A stretch of 64,000 nucleotides of DNA, from NCBI GenBank assembly GCA_020002185.1, contig CM034534.1, positions 31,783,573 through 31,847,572 of the forward strand. The letters run 5' to 3'. The notes beneath the pieces are model-generated. The model was given only the letters and a program-made list of their open reading frames with translations. It was not told where the DNA came from and ran no database searches. Both the position numbers and the translations under genes were made by a program. Shown piece by piece: positions 47,701 through 58,757 of this stretch (positions within the stretch are counted from its first letter, which is position 1; every line of letters begins with the position of its first letter). This DNA comes from Paraescarpia echinospica (lineage: Eukaryota > Annelida > Polychaeta > Sabellida > Siboglinidae).

Positions 47701-48162
47701 ATCAAATTCACTGTCTAATACACAGTTAAAATCTCCTCCCAGAAATATATACGATATTGACCTGGTATATGATTTGCAAAAGTAGAGAAGAGAATATTTT
47801 GGTCTATATTAATTACAGGAGCATATATAACTGCTAATCTTATAACTTGTTCGCCAAATTTCACTAATAAGGATAACACTCTACCATCATTATTTCTGGA
47901 GAGGGAAACAATTTTAAAGGACAATCCTGGTTTTTAAAAAAATCCCTACCCCTCGCGTCCTATTATTGCCGAAAGACCAATAACAGTTCCCACCCCATTC
48001 ATGTCTCCAAGAATTCCCAATAAATTTTGTATTACAATGTGTTTCTTGAAGGTAACATATATCAATTTGTTTTTCTGTTAAAACATTTATAATAAATTTT
48101 CTTTTACGCCAGTCCCGTAAACCTCTACAATTGATACTGGCAAAATGAAATTTGACAGCCAT
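44799..48162 (-). pseudogene. Tx1/L1-type LINE ORF2, unit 3
   Basis: Same domain series. It retains LRDWRKRKF and TELIKRETLQNSFNNGGLN, as in unit 0. The catalytic box is again YADN (near 46157). A TAG-type stop near 46553 interrupts the RT after SKAFDRV, and a 1-bp change near 46810 interrupts the region before it. Confidence 0.78.
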
Positions 48163-48182
48163 TTAGCTAAAATGAACAAATC

Positions 48183-48668
48183 TCACATCTTATATAGGTT
48201 TGCTGTTAGCAGCACATTTCTTTTTAGTTTGGCTTTTCTCGGAGTCCGAATTGGACTCTTCCACAATAACCAGCCTACCATGTGGGGGTGAGGCCGGGTA
48301 AGGTGGGGAAGGGTCTTCTGACTTTGTAGCCATCTCCCCCCTCTTCCATTTCTGGGTACTTTTTTACGTCGTGACGTGTTCCACGGCTGGGACCGCCCCT
48401 CACCGTCAGATCCTACATCCTCCGGTTCGGAGAACATGTCATCCAACATAGAAGCTTGGTCCGACACCGAGGACTTCTCCTCTGTCGTCGTCCCCTCGTG
48501 ATCCTCGCTGACCACTGGCACAGAGTCGTCTCTGTCCATAGTCACCATCTCCGACATCACTATTACCTCTGACGACGTCACCGCCGTCCCCGACGACATC
48601 GCCTCCGCCTCTGACGTCGCCGTCATCGCTACCTCCGACGTCACTTCCCCGGCCACGGTTATCGCCAT
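48183..48668 (-). pseudogene. Tx1-type ORF1 C-terminal part, unit 3
   Basis: Acidic then basic tail ending shortly before the ORF2 ATG; SMLDDMF and VAMTATSEAEAMSSG variants mark this unit. Confidence 0.6.
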
Positions 48669-48693
48669 TGTTGCCGCCGTCGTGTCTTGTTAC

Positions 48694-50119
48694 AAAGGTT
48701 ACATTTAGAATTCCTGTCAAGATTAAAGGTGTATAGTTTGTGTTGTGTCATGAAAGCTTGATGTGCTATTCGCCATGTCACATCTCTGTAATGAGGATCT
48801 ACAAACGAACATTGTATATTTTCCCAGGTAATACTGAAATCAATCGTTGGAAAAATCGTCACCACTTTTGGTGGGTGAACCTTAAACAGTTTGATATATA
48901 TAAATTTCGTAGTGACAGATTCAGTTTCACAAAAGGACGGACATTTTTTGTAGCAAAGATCACATCCGCTAGGTGGCCTTGGTCAAGGTAGATGGCCTGG
49001 GCAAACACTAGGGCATGTGTCCCCGATGCGAAGGAGACATTGTCAAAGGAATTAGGCAGGCTAATTTCGCACAGATAGTCGTTGCTAGCTGGGTCCATGT
49101 TATTGGTGTTGTTACTTAGATACTATTCACTGTTTATGATTTGCGGGGTATCCCGATTTTGTCTGAAGATTGGTTTAGTTGATCCGGGGACCAAGGTTGG
49201 TCTAGATAGGTTGTGAGTATACCGCGGGGCCGGATAGTATGATCCCTTCTTTCCCTGGGTATTCTCATGTCTGGGTGCTTTAGGTGTTCAAACGTTATGG
49301 GAGGAGTTACCTTGAGGTAACCTATTATTTTCCTGTCTGCGGTCACTCGTGTGGCGACTGGAGCCCAAGTTTCTGATTATGTTTGAGAACTCTGGTACTG
49401 TATTGGTCTTTAGTTTGTTACCAAAGTTTCGCTTACCCCATTGTAGGGCAGTTTGTTTTGCAGTAAGAACATTTTCTTTTGATATGTACGTTCCAGCTAG
49501 GGTGTCCGTGATTCTGTTAAGTGTGTTTTAGCATTATCTTCCCGATACTAGTAGCCCATACTAAGTTGGCTTGTCTGATGTCTCTTCTGACAGTGTTGTC
49601 AGGTCTAGCCAGGCAGACAAACTTGTCCAGATGGCTCGTTTTCTTTTCGAATGCTTTTGATGGGTTCCCCCCGGCTTGTTCTTTTACTACCTCGATATGG
49701 TGCAACAACTGTAGTACTTGGTAAAACAGTTTAGCGAACGAATTACAACCACCAATCTTACCATCACCCTCTCTAACTATGCATGAACGGTTTTTACCGA
49801 GCATCTCTAAATCTAATAAACTAAGAACTACTAAACATTAAGTAAAACGCACAAACTATTACAATCAAAAATTACTTAGAATGATATATGCTAGAAAAAC
49901 TCCTCACTCTTTACGATACCAACACTTTCGACGAGATGTCTTCATCGGGGTGTATAAAAAAATCCATATTATATGCAAATGCTTGAAATGATTCTAATGC
50001 AAATGCTTCCTTTCATGATTGCATGCAAATGCATTTATATAGTTTTCATTCACTTGTTTGTAAGTGAAAGGGATAACAAAATACATGTCGGTTTACATCA
50101 AATTTATTGAACATCAACC
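48694..50119 (-). pseudogene. Tx1 C-terminal fragment and NADAR-Penelope 5' part, unit 3
   Basis: NADAR start at 49098-48948, N-terminal block at 49792-49517, octamer region to 50119, empty piggyBac target at about 49513. The right flank changes here to hAT sequence. Confidence 0.65.
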
Positions 50120-51060
50120 TCACCTTTACTAGGTGGGAGTTGAAGGTAGCAGTAACTGTCGAAATGTCATGGCAGAGTTCTCTGATCACGGGGATAACAC
50201 AGCTTACAGTGACAATGTTCTGGCCCTGGGTCTGGTTGGTGTCCTCTTTAAACAGTGTCATGGCATTGATGAATTTGTTGATGACGTCTCCATCTGTAGT
50301 TGTCAGTTTGCTGTGACTGTCGACTGAATCAAGCTTATCTTTCGGAATGGTCAGCGTGCGTCTCACCATCTTCAGCTGTGAGTTCCAGCGTGTTGCAAGG
50401 GCAGCCTGGAGTCTGTGCTCATCCTCCAGCACCTCTGTTGCCATGGTTGATATAATCTGTCTGTAGGTCACTGAGGCCCTTGCTGATTGCTTTGGAGCTT
50501 CTAGTTGCATATAGAAATGATATTTAACAGGCTCCTAGGTCCCTCTCAACATAATAAAGAATCATAAAAAGAAGATGCGTAAAGAAAAAATATGTCTTTC
50601 AAACTGGTGAATTTGTGTGAAAAGTTGTGTATTCGACATCAATTTATATGAAAAATTCATCTGGCACATCACAACATTAGCCTGGGGTTTGTGTCTATCA
50701 CCCAGCACCTCTGTTGTCACTGTTGACTTGTGTACATAGGTTAGGATGGCTGATGCTCCTCACTTTGGGGCTTCAAGTTGCAGACTGCATGCTGTCTTTC
50801 ACCACCAGCTGCAGGCAATGTGCAAAGCACCTCTTGTGCTCTGGCATGAACTCGATGGTGTCAGCAGCGTTGACAACATCATCACAGTCCACAGTTGTAG
50901 CATGTCTATTTAGTGATAATCATTGAGAGTAGGATCATGTGCATTTGAATACATTAGGAGTTATGTAACTAGAAACAAATAAACCTCACTCAATGCTGTC
51001 TTCTGTGACAGCAGGTCTGTCAAAACCGGGCAAATCAAATGCTTTCACCATGTTGGACAC
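50120..51060 (-). pseudogene. hAT/ZBED-type transposase fragment
   Basis: On the minus strand near 51050 the reading NMVKAFDLPGFDRPAVTEDS follows the usual 'DNAANMVKAF' segment of ZBED-like hAT proteins. Near 50880-50750 it reads DTIEFMPEHKRCFAHCLQL. Near 50510-50100 it reads ATRWNSQLKMVRRTLTIPKD, KLTTTDGDVINKFINAM and VTVSCVIPVIRELCHDISTV. These are consecutive parts of the hAT catalytic region. The RNase-H-like acidic residues cannot be fully placed because the fragment is broken by stops and frameshifts. The C-terminal dimerisation region is missing at the array edge. Confidence 0.7.
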
Positions 51061-51274
51061 ACTGTTCACTAGGTCGCTTCCTCTTCAATTCGGACTGATA
51101 TTTTCTATTTCTGTGCATACATGAATATGTAATATTTGGTATTTGATGGATGCAATGTATGTCATACACGAGTTTCTTCTTACATCTGCCTCTCTTAAAC
51201 ATATGCATAATTATATTTAAACCATCACAAAAACACAATAAACCAGGGTCTGGTTTCATGAAGCGTACTTAAAG

Positions 51275-51939
51275 TTACGCCGCTTTAAGTAACATGTTTA
51301 TATGCCACGAGTTATGAAACAGGTTGTCATGACCTGTCTCTAGACGCATTATGTACACATCATTGATATATTGTTTAATAGAATTGAAAGCTAATTTCTG
51401 TGATAAGAAAACTATGTATCTACAAGCACTGTTATGAGACAACGGGACTGGGCTCAGGCCTGCTAGAATGCAGAAATGCAAGTACAATTTCCATTGGTAT
51501 GTACGTAAGGCATGTACTGGGTGCGAATACCCAGGTACATGCTCTTGAAGTAAACAGACCTTGTCATCTAGCATGCTCAGGAACTCTTCCTGTTGAACTG
51601 GACCTGTCCAGAATATAAACTAAGTGGTGACGCTGCAAGCAAATCATACAGGTAATGCTTAGAGTAAAGCTCATGCAAGCGAGCGATCTTGTCCACAAGG
51701 ACAATGTCAGCCCTTGGGACATGTATTGCTATCAAACGAAAGTTGTGCACAGCTGATAGCCAAAACATATATCTCCTAAGTTTCATTATGAGTGGGCTAC
51801 GTGATGTATCCTGGTTGACACATGACACAGTAATGCTGTTGTCTGATCTGACTATTGGCCTACAATGGGCTGCCAGGACTAATGCAGCAAATTCTTTCAC
51901 ATTTGTATGTGAAACCCTCATTTCACGGTAGTATGTCAA
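51275..51939 (-). pseudogene. DIRS-like retroelement: RNase H end and tyrosine-recombinase N-terminus
   Basis: 51939-51577 encodes the end of an RNase H domain: VKEFAALVLAAHCRPIVRSD, then DTSRSPLIMKLRRYMFWLSA and IAIHVPRADIVLVDKIARLH. In an overlapping frame, 51574-51275 encodes the SAM-like N-terminal domain of a tyrosine recombinase: HALRTYQWKLYLHFCILAGL, RYIVFLSQKLAFNSIKQYIN and GHDNLFHNSWHINMLLKA. RT-RNase H followed by a recombinase frame is the DIRS/Ngaro order, which integrates without an integrase. The RT and the catalytic part of the recombinase are absent. Confidence 0.7.
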
Positions 51940-52185
51940 CCAGTTACAGTAAAACCTTCACAGTAGCCACCCCCCGCGGTATTGTATGCATCAGTTGTAA
52001 TGGGGACATTGTCCAGAGTAAGTGAAGAACCGTTAAATTATAATACAGGTAGATTTTAAGGTAAAACGTCTGGTAATCTGTCAAATTCATGTAAAATGAA
52101 AAACGTGACTTCATTTTGCCTCATTTATTTCACTGCTTTTCCTCATGCAAGTCAACAACATAAAAAATCCAACAAAATAATGTCC
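51940..52185. other. No recognised feature
   Basis: Short AT-rich spacer between the DIRS-like and hAT fragments; nothing recognised. Confidence 0.4.
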
Positions 52186-52189
52186 ATTG

Positions 52190-52600
52190 TGGCGTTGTCA
52201 GTCAATTACAGTTCTGCCTCATCCAAGACGCTGTCGCTGTCCATGGAATGGCTGTTGTCAGATAGATCTGACTCATCTGAATCGTCGATGTTGTCGAAAC
52301 GAGCGCCCTTCCTCGGACCATATCACGCGTATGCCTCCTGTGTTGGATGCCTCTTCCGCTGGCCACTGCATAACCATACCTTCACAGCTGGCTCCGTGTC
52401 GAACAGGGTGACACATTGGTGAGATTCGCCTGCCACTCGGATGTGACCCGTTTCAGCTGGGTGAAGCCCCTCTCGCAGACTGCCTAGCTGGCTTGCAGGG
52501 TGAGCACCAGTATGATGACGGCAATGATGGCAGGACACTTCTCCTGGCAAGCCACAAACACGTCCTGCCTGATGGCGTCCTGTGGTTTTTCTATGCCGCC
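52190..52600 (-). pseudogene. hAT-family C-terminal dimerisation domain fragment (ZNF862-like)
   Basis: In the best frame the minus strand reads VLTLQASLAVCERGFTQLKR and VTSEWQANLTNVS, the signature of the hAT C-terminal dimerisation domain. It continues in another frame as a WLCSGQRKRHPTQEAYA-like block, YGPRKGARF and an acidic Ser/Asp end. The same tail is found on ZNF862-like proteins of animals. It comes from a different element than 50120-51060, because the domain order along the strand is wrong for one gene. Confidence 0.65.
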
Positions 52601-52639
52601 TCGCCCAAAATTGCTGCCTCATAGCTATTTCATGCGCCC

Positions 52640-53719
52640 ATTTTTTTATTCTTTCACGATATATTCACCGTCGGCGAGCGGCATGAAATGACACCACAGG
52701 GTCACTTATATTCCTGCAAAATCGCAGATTTGTAGCAACATGGTGCCGGTTATGATTTACCTCTTGGAATTAACTCCATTGGACAATGTGAATGCTATCA
52801 CTTGTCAGTTGTCCAATCATGGAATATATTGCCGTGGGATCCCCGGTGTCTCCAGTGGTGACACCTTGCAGAGTTTTTACATACTAGAATTTAGAAATCT
52901 AGACATTCATGTAACATGGCGCCCAAACAGTAACTGCGTTTGGGAGATATATGGAACTCGGAGAAAAAAGCGAAGAAAACGGTATGTCACAAAATCGAGT
53001 ATAAGTATTAATAAATTGGCGGTACCCGATTTGTCATAGCAAGTTATAGGTTCAGGTGCACTAGGATTCGGAGTGAACGAGAGACATAACGTGACATCAG
53101 ATATGTATGTACGAGAAGCCAACTGGCGTTCCCATTTAATACAACATAAACATATGCGGTCAGTGAAAGTTGGCCAACCGTTACTCTGCTATGACATTAT
53201 ATTTATAACACCATACATTGTACTCGACGAGTATGCATCCAAATACGAAATTACATGGGAGACAATTTTAAACAGCTGGTCACTTACATGAAGACGGGTA
53301 TACACTGTTGTAAAGTCTATGAACTGTAACCAATGAATGTCTCGTGATGTGCGAATGTCAACGTTCGCATTGGTCGCGTTCGGCGAGATGTCAGGACGTA
53401 GTCGAAAGTCGCTCGGCGTTCGGCGAACGAATTCACGTAGATGAAAGCAGGCGACTCGGGCGATCAAGTAGACGGTAGATATGCCTTGTCGATCCCACGC
53501 GATTCACCAGGCGACAACACGGAAACGATGTCACGACATCGGCGATGTCGAGAAGGTCTGTCACGGAGTCTGTGTTACGACAGCTAGCAGACGAAACGGT
53601 GAGAAGTGCAGCGTCTCACAACTAATCAGTACTGTTGAAATCATAAAAGTATTTACTACAGGCGTTGTTGAACTCATGCTACTACCCTATGCAACCAAAT
53701 GAAGAAAATGTAACTACAT
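52640..53719. other. Unassigned sequence
   Basis: Several short open stretches occur on both strands but none has recognisable motifs. 53340-53560 is unusually CpG-rich with repeated CGGCG/TTCGGCGA words. No RNA gene was recognised. Confidence 0.35.
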
Positions 53720-53726
53720 GTGTTAG

Positions 53727-54610
53727 CAGGCTGCGAAATAAGGCCGGTCCGATCGTCCCGGACGAGTAGTTTCAGTGATAGGACTAGTCCATGTTTAGTG
53801 GAGCAGTCCCATTGGACTAGCTGTTATTATGTGAATTAATTTACGCTATGTATACGCTAGTTGGGTGTTGTGATGGAATAAAACAAAATAAGACAGTAAG
53901 GTAGCATTTTATCACAGGCAGCTAAATATTCCGTACGACCGTCAGATGGGAAACTTGCTGAACGCTGTGAATGTAAATGGCGGCTGTTTACATCCGGTTA
54001 GCGTAGGATAGGTAGTGCCACCTAGCGACCATGAGTGATGAGCGACATGGACAAACATACATACGCGGGTTACAGACATCGTTACGTGCTATCCCGTCAT
54101 GATGGTAGTTGCGTTATTCCTGCATCGGGTGATTATTTTAGCAAGTTACCAAACGCCAGCAATGTTACTGATTGTTTAGTCGGCTTCAGGAAAGAAAACG
54201 CTAATGAAAAGTATAGGGCAAATGATGCAACTTAGTCCGACAATGTCGGTCCTTTGTCGCCGTCAGGCTTCAAATTCTGCTGGCATCACCTTGTCCACTA
54301 CTCCTGTTTGCTACCCCTGATTAAACTAGTAATTTCTTCTGATAACTTTGCAATTGGATCTACGAAATCACATGTATTTGTTTCTATTAATGACACATTT
54401 AGTTGAACATTTAATTGAAATGGGAAACGGCTTATTTTCTTTATGAAATAAAGCCACTTTTACTATGTATCACACATATGACACGACAGTATGATTGATG
54501 GTACCTGGCACATTTATTTTTAAGGACTAGTAAAACAATATGAGGACTAGTTGTTTCTGAGTCAGCTAGTCTGACGGACTACCTGTCAACTAAATCCACC
54601 GTGCACCCTG
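53727..54610. mobile_element. 884-bp non-autonomous DNA transposon (hAT-like ends)
   Basis: The direct repeat GTGTTAG flanks both ends (53720-53726 and 54611-54617; an eighth base C is ambiguous with the terminus). The left end reads CAGGCTGCGAAATA and the complemented right end CAGGGTGCACGG. The subterminal parts share GGACTAGTCC-like words. No transposase motif was found. Target length and CAG-type ends suit an hAT-like family. It sits in the unassigned sequence just left of the piggyBac remnant. Confidence 0.7.
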
Positions 54611-54746
54611 GTGTTAGCCTTGCAACATTGACATTTTTTTTTTATTCTGACGGTTATTCAAGTTACACCATATAGTGTCATGAAAAATATAGAAATAAAA
54701 ATGTTCGAGAAAACATGTTATGCAGGCATGGATTGAAATATCTCTG

Positions 54747-55857
54747 CTAAAAGCCATGGTGCTCCCGGAAACACGGTCCAGACTTGCACAGGGATACCCT
54801 ACACAGTGAGCACCCGTACGAGGTTTCAACACAACGTTTCGATGGAGTGCACCTGTTGGCGGAAATGCATGCCTGGCATGCCTTCTTCCGCCCTTCAAAC
54901 AGGACAAGGTCGTGTCCTTGAATCACATTCCTCTCGACAACTTGGGATACTTCGTGAACAGATCGCACGGCCGCTCGCTTGCGGGAAGAGAAGTTATCGC
55001 ACATCTGATGCATCACTGCCATCCTGAAGCTGAGGAGTGACCACTCCACGACCTCGAACTTCTTCGCTGGATGTGCTGGAATCGGATGGTTCTGGGGTGT
55101 CAGAAGACTCATCCGAGCTTGACATGACAACGGGCTCCTGTAATAAAAGACACAAAGTCCAAATAAATTATAATTATGAAATGTGAACAATAGTATAACA
55201 AGATAATAAACACAATAGCTGGTTGCTAAGGTTACAAACCATCATCACATAAACAGAACAGCGACACACACTGATGCAAGGTACACATGTACTCGACATC
55301 TGCCAGCTGCCAGAAGTTGTACACAGCAGACAGATGTATTATTATAAGTGAGTTATACATGTCACTAGATAGATGAAACAGGTCATATATCTATATTATA
55401 TAAACATAATTATATAATATGAGTGTAAAAATAACACAAGTGGCAGAATCGATGTACATCAAACGAGCATAATCCAGCTCAGGCCATGCCAAAGGCTAAG
55501 CGAAGACAGCCTACTTTTAGTGACACGATGAAAGCAACAATTCTTACAGAAAAACTACTTACATGATCATCGACTTCCACATCAGATCCACCTACCATTT
55601 CCCCATCATCGCTGTCACTATCCCACATCATCTGGGCAACATCAGTTGCCGAAAACAAGATGCTAGAAAGCAAAGTTGTAAGAACACACGCAAAGAAAAC
55701 CAATGAAAATCAAGATTTCCAAAATGGCAACCCATGCACGTGACAAGCTGGTGTTGTTGCAAAATGTATCCACTAGGATGTGGCAAAATTTGGTAGCGTT
55801 TAGTGCAGTAGTTAATCGCCAGGACTCCACAGAGCGGCCGTTGCAGGATCTAATGGG
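54747..55857 (-). mobile_element. piggyBac deletion derivative inserted into the Gypsy RT
   Basis: The right end abuts TTAA (55858-55861), and the complement reads TTAACCCATTAGATCC, piggyBac-like. Near 55125 lies an acidic N-terminal block (MSSSDESSDTPEPSDSSTSS). It is followed in another frame by the C-terminal Cys-rich domain (RKKACQACISANRC, CVETSYGCSLCRVSLC, CFREHHGF), the typical piggyBac zinc-finger tail. A second acidic block (DSDSDDGEMVGGSDVEVDD) lies near 55600. The DDD catalytic core is missing. The left terminus was not found, nor was the continuation of the Gypsy RT on that side. Confidence 0.75.
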
Positions 55858-55861
55858 TTAA

Positions 55862-56340
55862 CTAATCCAAAAGGCATACGCAGAAACTGAAATAGGTCCG
55901 AGGGGGTAGAAAATGCTGTTTTCTCCCTATCGTTGGCGTTCATGATTATTTGCCAATAGCCTTTGGAACAATCCAGCTTGCTGAAAATACAGTCTTTGGA
56001 GAGAGAAGCAAATATTGCCTCGGGGTCAGGCATAGGTTCCGCATCGAAAGTAGTTGCGCAGTTTAATTTGCGGAAATCAACTACAGGACGATTTGTCCCA
56101 TCTTTCTTTCGAACTAGTAGAAGGGGGGAACAATAGGGTGATGCGGAGTGTTCGATCACCCCAAGCTTAAGCATCTTATCCACTTCCTCAACTACCTCGG
56201 GCACTTTTGCATAAGGTATTGGATACTGCTTTACCCGAATAGGTTTAGTGGTGTCTAGTTTAATGGAATGTTCGGCTAAACTAGTACACCCTGGCTTATC
56301 AGAGAATACCTCATCAAATTCCTCAATCAGTTGCCCTATC
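55862..56340 (-). pseudogene. Gypsy reverse transcriptase, N-terminal half
   Basis: Reads KVPEVVEEVDKMLKLGVIEH, SPYCSPLLLVRKKDGTNRPV, VDFRKLN, FSKLDCSKGYWQI (motif A with its Asp) and LRMPFGLVN, where the reading stops at the TTAA within the GTTAAC codons. The Y-x-D-D box lies beyond the insertion and is absent. A one-base frameshift near 56340 separates it from the upstream GPY/F segment. Confidence 0.8.
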
Positions 56341-56728
56341 TGACCAACTTGCTAAGTCCTGATGCTAGGGATACATCCTTGCCACTCTCTACTCGTCCTT
56401 CTAGTAAAGGTTGCACCTCCAATGAGGGATCATCCTCAGGATTGAGGATGGCGGTAATTGCGGCGGCATACTCAGTCCTAGCTACGTACTCCTTTAGTAT
56501 GTTCACGTGGAATAGTCGCAGGGCGTTTCCTACTTGGATTTGATAATCGTTGATCCCTACCTTCTTAACTACTTCGTAGGGGCCCTTCCACTGCATAAGT
56601 AGCTTGTTATGGTCAGTCGGCAACAGAACTAACACTTGGTGCCCTACTTCAAGGGTGCGTTCTTTTGACCTCTTGTCAAAATGCTTCTTATATCGTACCT
56701 GGGACGAAAACAAGTGGTCCCTTGCCAT
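56336..56728 (-). pseudogene. Integrase C-terminal (GPY/F) module and linker
   Basis: Reads VRYKKHFDKRSKERTLEVGH, QWKGPYEVVKKVGINDYQI and LFHVNILKEYV, the GPY/F-type module that follows the integrase core in Gypsy elements. A one-base frameshift just upstream (near 56745) separates it from the core, and another near 56340 separates it from RT. Confidence 0.8.
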
Positions 56729-56741
56729 TTTACATGTATCT

Positions 56742-58755
56742 TCAATACGATTTCTTAACTCTTAACACGTACTGGTACGTTACCCTGGTCTCACTATCAG
56801 GGGGGTCATCCTCCCATAACTCTTTCAAGATTGCCATGGGCCCCCTGACTGTTCTTCCGTATAGTAGTTCGAACGGGGAGAAACTGGTACTCTCCTGAGG
56901 AGTTTCTCGATATGCGAAGAGCAGAGGTTCAATGTACCAATCCCAATCACAGGGTCGCTCGGCACACATCCTAACTAACATCTTCTTGAGCGTACCATTG
57001 AACCTCTCGACAAGACCGTTAGCCATCAGGTGATACGGGGTGGAGTGCACTTGTATCAACATCAGACGGGCTATCTCTCTCATCACAAATTGCGGTCCGT
57101 TATCACTTAGGATCTCGCGAGGGAAACCTACCCGGGCGAATATCGACAATAGCGCCTCTGCTACAGCCTCGGTCGTAGTCGAAATTAGGGGGACTGCTTC
57201 TGGGTACCGGGTGGCACAGTCAACTAGCGTTAACACCCATCTATGGTGTTTATCCGTGGGGGGAGATAAGGGGCCTATCAGGTCGATAGCTACTTTCTCG
57301 AAGGGCACCCCCACTAACGGCATAAGTTCCACCGGGGCGACCTTTACTCTACTCTTATGAACCGTTCTCTGACATATGTCACAAGACTGACAGTACCTGG
57401 TTATGTCACCGAAAATTCCTGGCCAAAAGAAATTTCTCAGGATACGGTCAGAGGTTCTTTTGACACCTAAGTGACCTGCCAATATAGCCTCGTGGCCCAA
57501 GCATAGAATTTGCTTGCGATATTCTGAGGGGACCACAAGCTGGTTCCACTCTTCCAGTCCTTCTCGCCGTTGAAAATGCCTGTATAGCAAATCCCCTTTC
57601 ACTAAGTAGTGACTCGATTGAGTGTCTTCATCCTGAGGACGCCTGACTTTGGCAAAACATGCCTTCAAAGTAGGGTCCTTCTTCTGTGCCAGCCGGAAAG
57701 CTTCCACTGAAATGTTTACATGCTCTACCTCGGGCACGCGTAGGGGGAGTCGATCCTTATTTTGTTGTATAGCCTGATTACGAGTTTCTACCACTCCTGC
57801 TACAACATCTTCAGGATCTATCTGTTTAGTCTCCTGCACCTCAGCAACCTTACAGGGCACGTCAACAGTTTTCCCTGGATCTACCTGGTCGGGGCATGAC
57901 TCCATTTCTCCATGGATATTGGCGTGAACTCCTGTCACATTGCCAATGATCACGTCGCAAATAGGATTGTCGACACAGAGTACCTCAGTTTCACTGGTAA
58001 ACACTGGTGACTCTATGTAGCACCGGGCTACGGGGACAGATATGGTTGAACGGTCTAGCATGACAAGGATCTTCTTATGTTTAGTTAATTGATCTGGATT
58101 AACTAGATCTCTCATAACTACAATCCCACTACATCCTGTGTCTCTTAGAACCTCAACTGGTTTCTCATTCAGTCTGCCACGCATCACTGGTAAGTTAGGG
58201 TATGTGTGATTACACACACCTCCTACAACTGAGATCTTACACCCACACTTCATAGTTGCTTCATTGCTACACAGGTGGTCAACCTTCTCGACTGCAATAC
58301 AACAATTGCCGGCCTCGTGTCGTGGACTTGGCTTCCCTGGGGAGAACTGGTGGGGTTTACCCGTGGGACAATTTACAGCCCTATGACCTGGTTGTGAACA
58401 CAAGAAACATCTCATAGGCTCACGAGGGGGTGTGGCACTAAATCTCTTATATTCGGAGTACTTATCAGGGCGAAACAATGACTTTCCCTCTTCCTTTCGA
58501 CCACCCCTAGAATGGGAGTTGTCGCGTGTGTCATTCTTTTTAGGTATTTCCTTAAGTCCTGCGGCCATACGTGACGCAGCATATACGTCCGCTAGTTCCT
58601 TCACTGCCTCCATGCTCGAGGGTGAACGCTCCCTAATGAATACAGCTAACTCACGAGGACACGAATGCAAAAATTGCTCCTGCAAAATTAAGTCCCTCAA
58701 TTCTCCATATGATTCGTGGATTCCTGCTAATCTGATCCACTGGCTCAGGTTATGG
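56742..58755 (-). pseudogene. Gag end, zinc knuckle, protease and integrase core of the Gypsy element
   Basis: About 670 codons are open. In order: the end of a SCAN-like gag (LQEQFLHSCPRELAVFIRER), a CCHC knuckle CFLCSQPGHRAVNC (about 58400), the protease box VEVLRDTGCSGIVV (about 58130) with its DTG intact, then a linker. The integrase follows, with zinc-binding HEAILAGHLGVK...CQSCDICQ (about 57480-57380) and a core showing VAIDLIGPL, LSDNGPQF and GLVERFNGTLKKM (about 57280-56990). All three DDE residues are present. The frame is continuous with upstream gag apart from an in-frame TAA at 58758-58760. Confidence 0.85.
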
Positions 58756-58757
58756 TC

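Larger units (their letters stand above)
40488..50119. repeat. Tandem array unit 3 (9632 bp)
   Basis: The most diverged full-length unit. It keeps the continuous ORF1 knuckle (YCRHYGEFGHATEEC) that is interrupted in units 1 and 2. It carries about 600 bp (42115-42714) absent from those units. It ends at CATCAACC, after which unrelated hAT sequence follows; this is the right edge of the array. Confidence 0.88.

Noticed and set aside
50046..52600. One hAT gene spanning both hAT fragments
   Set aside because: The C-terminal dimerisation piece lies 5' of the catalytic piece on the same strand, so they come from different elements; a DIRS-like fragment also separates them.
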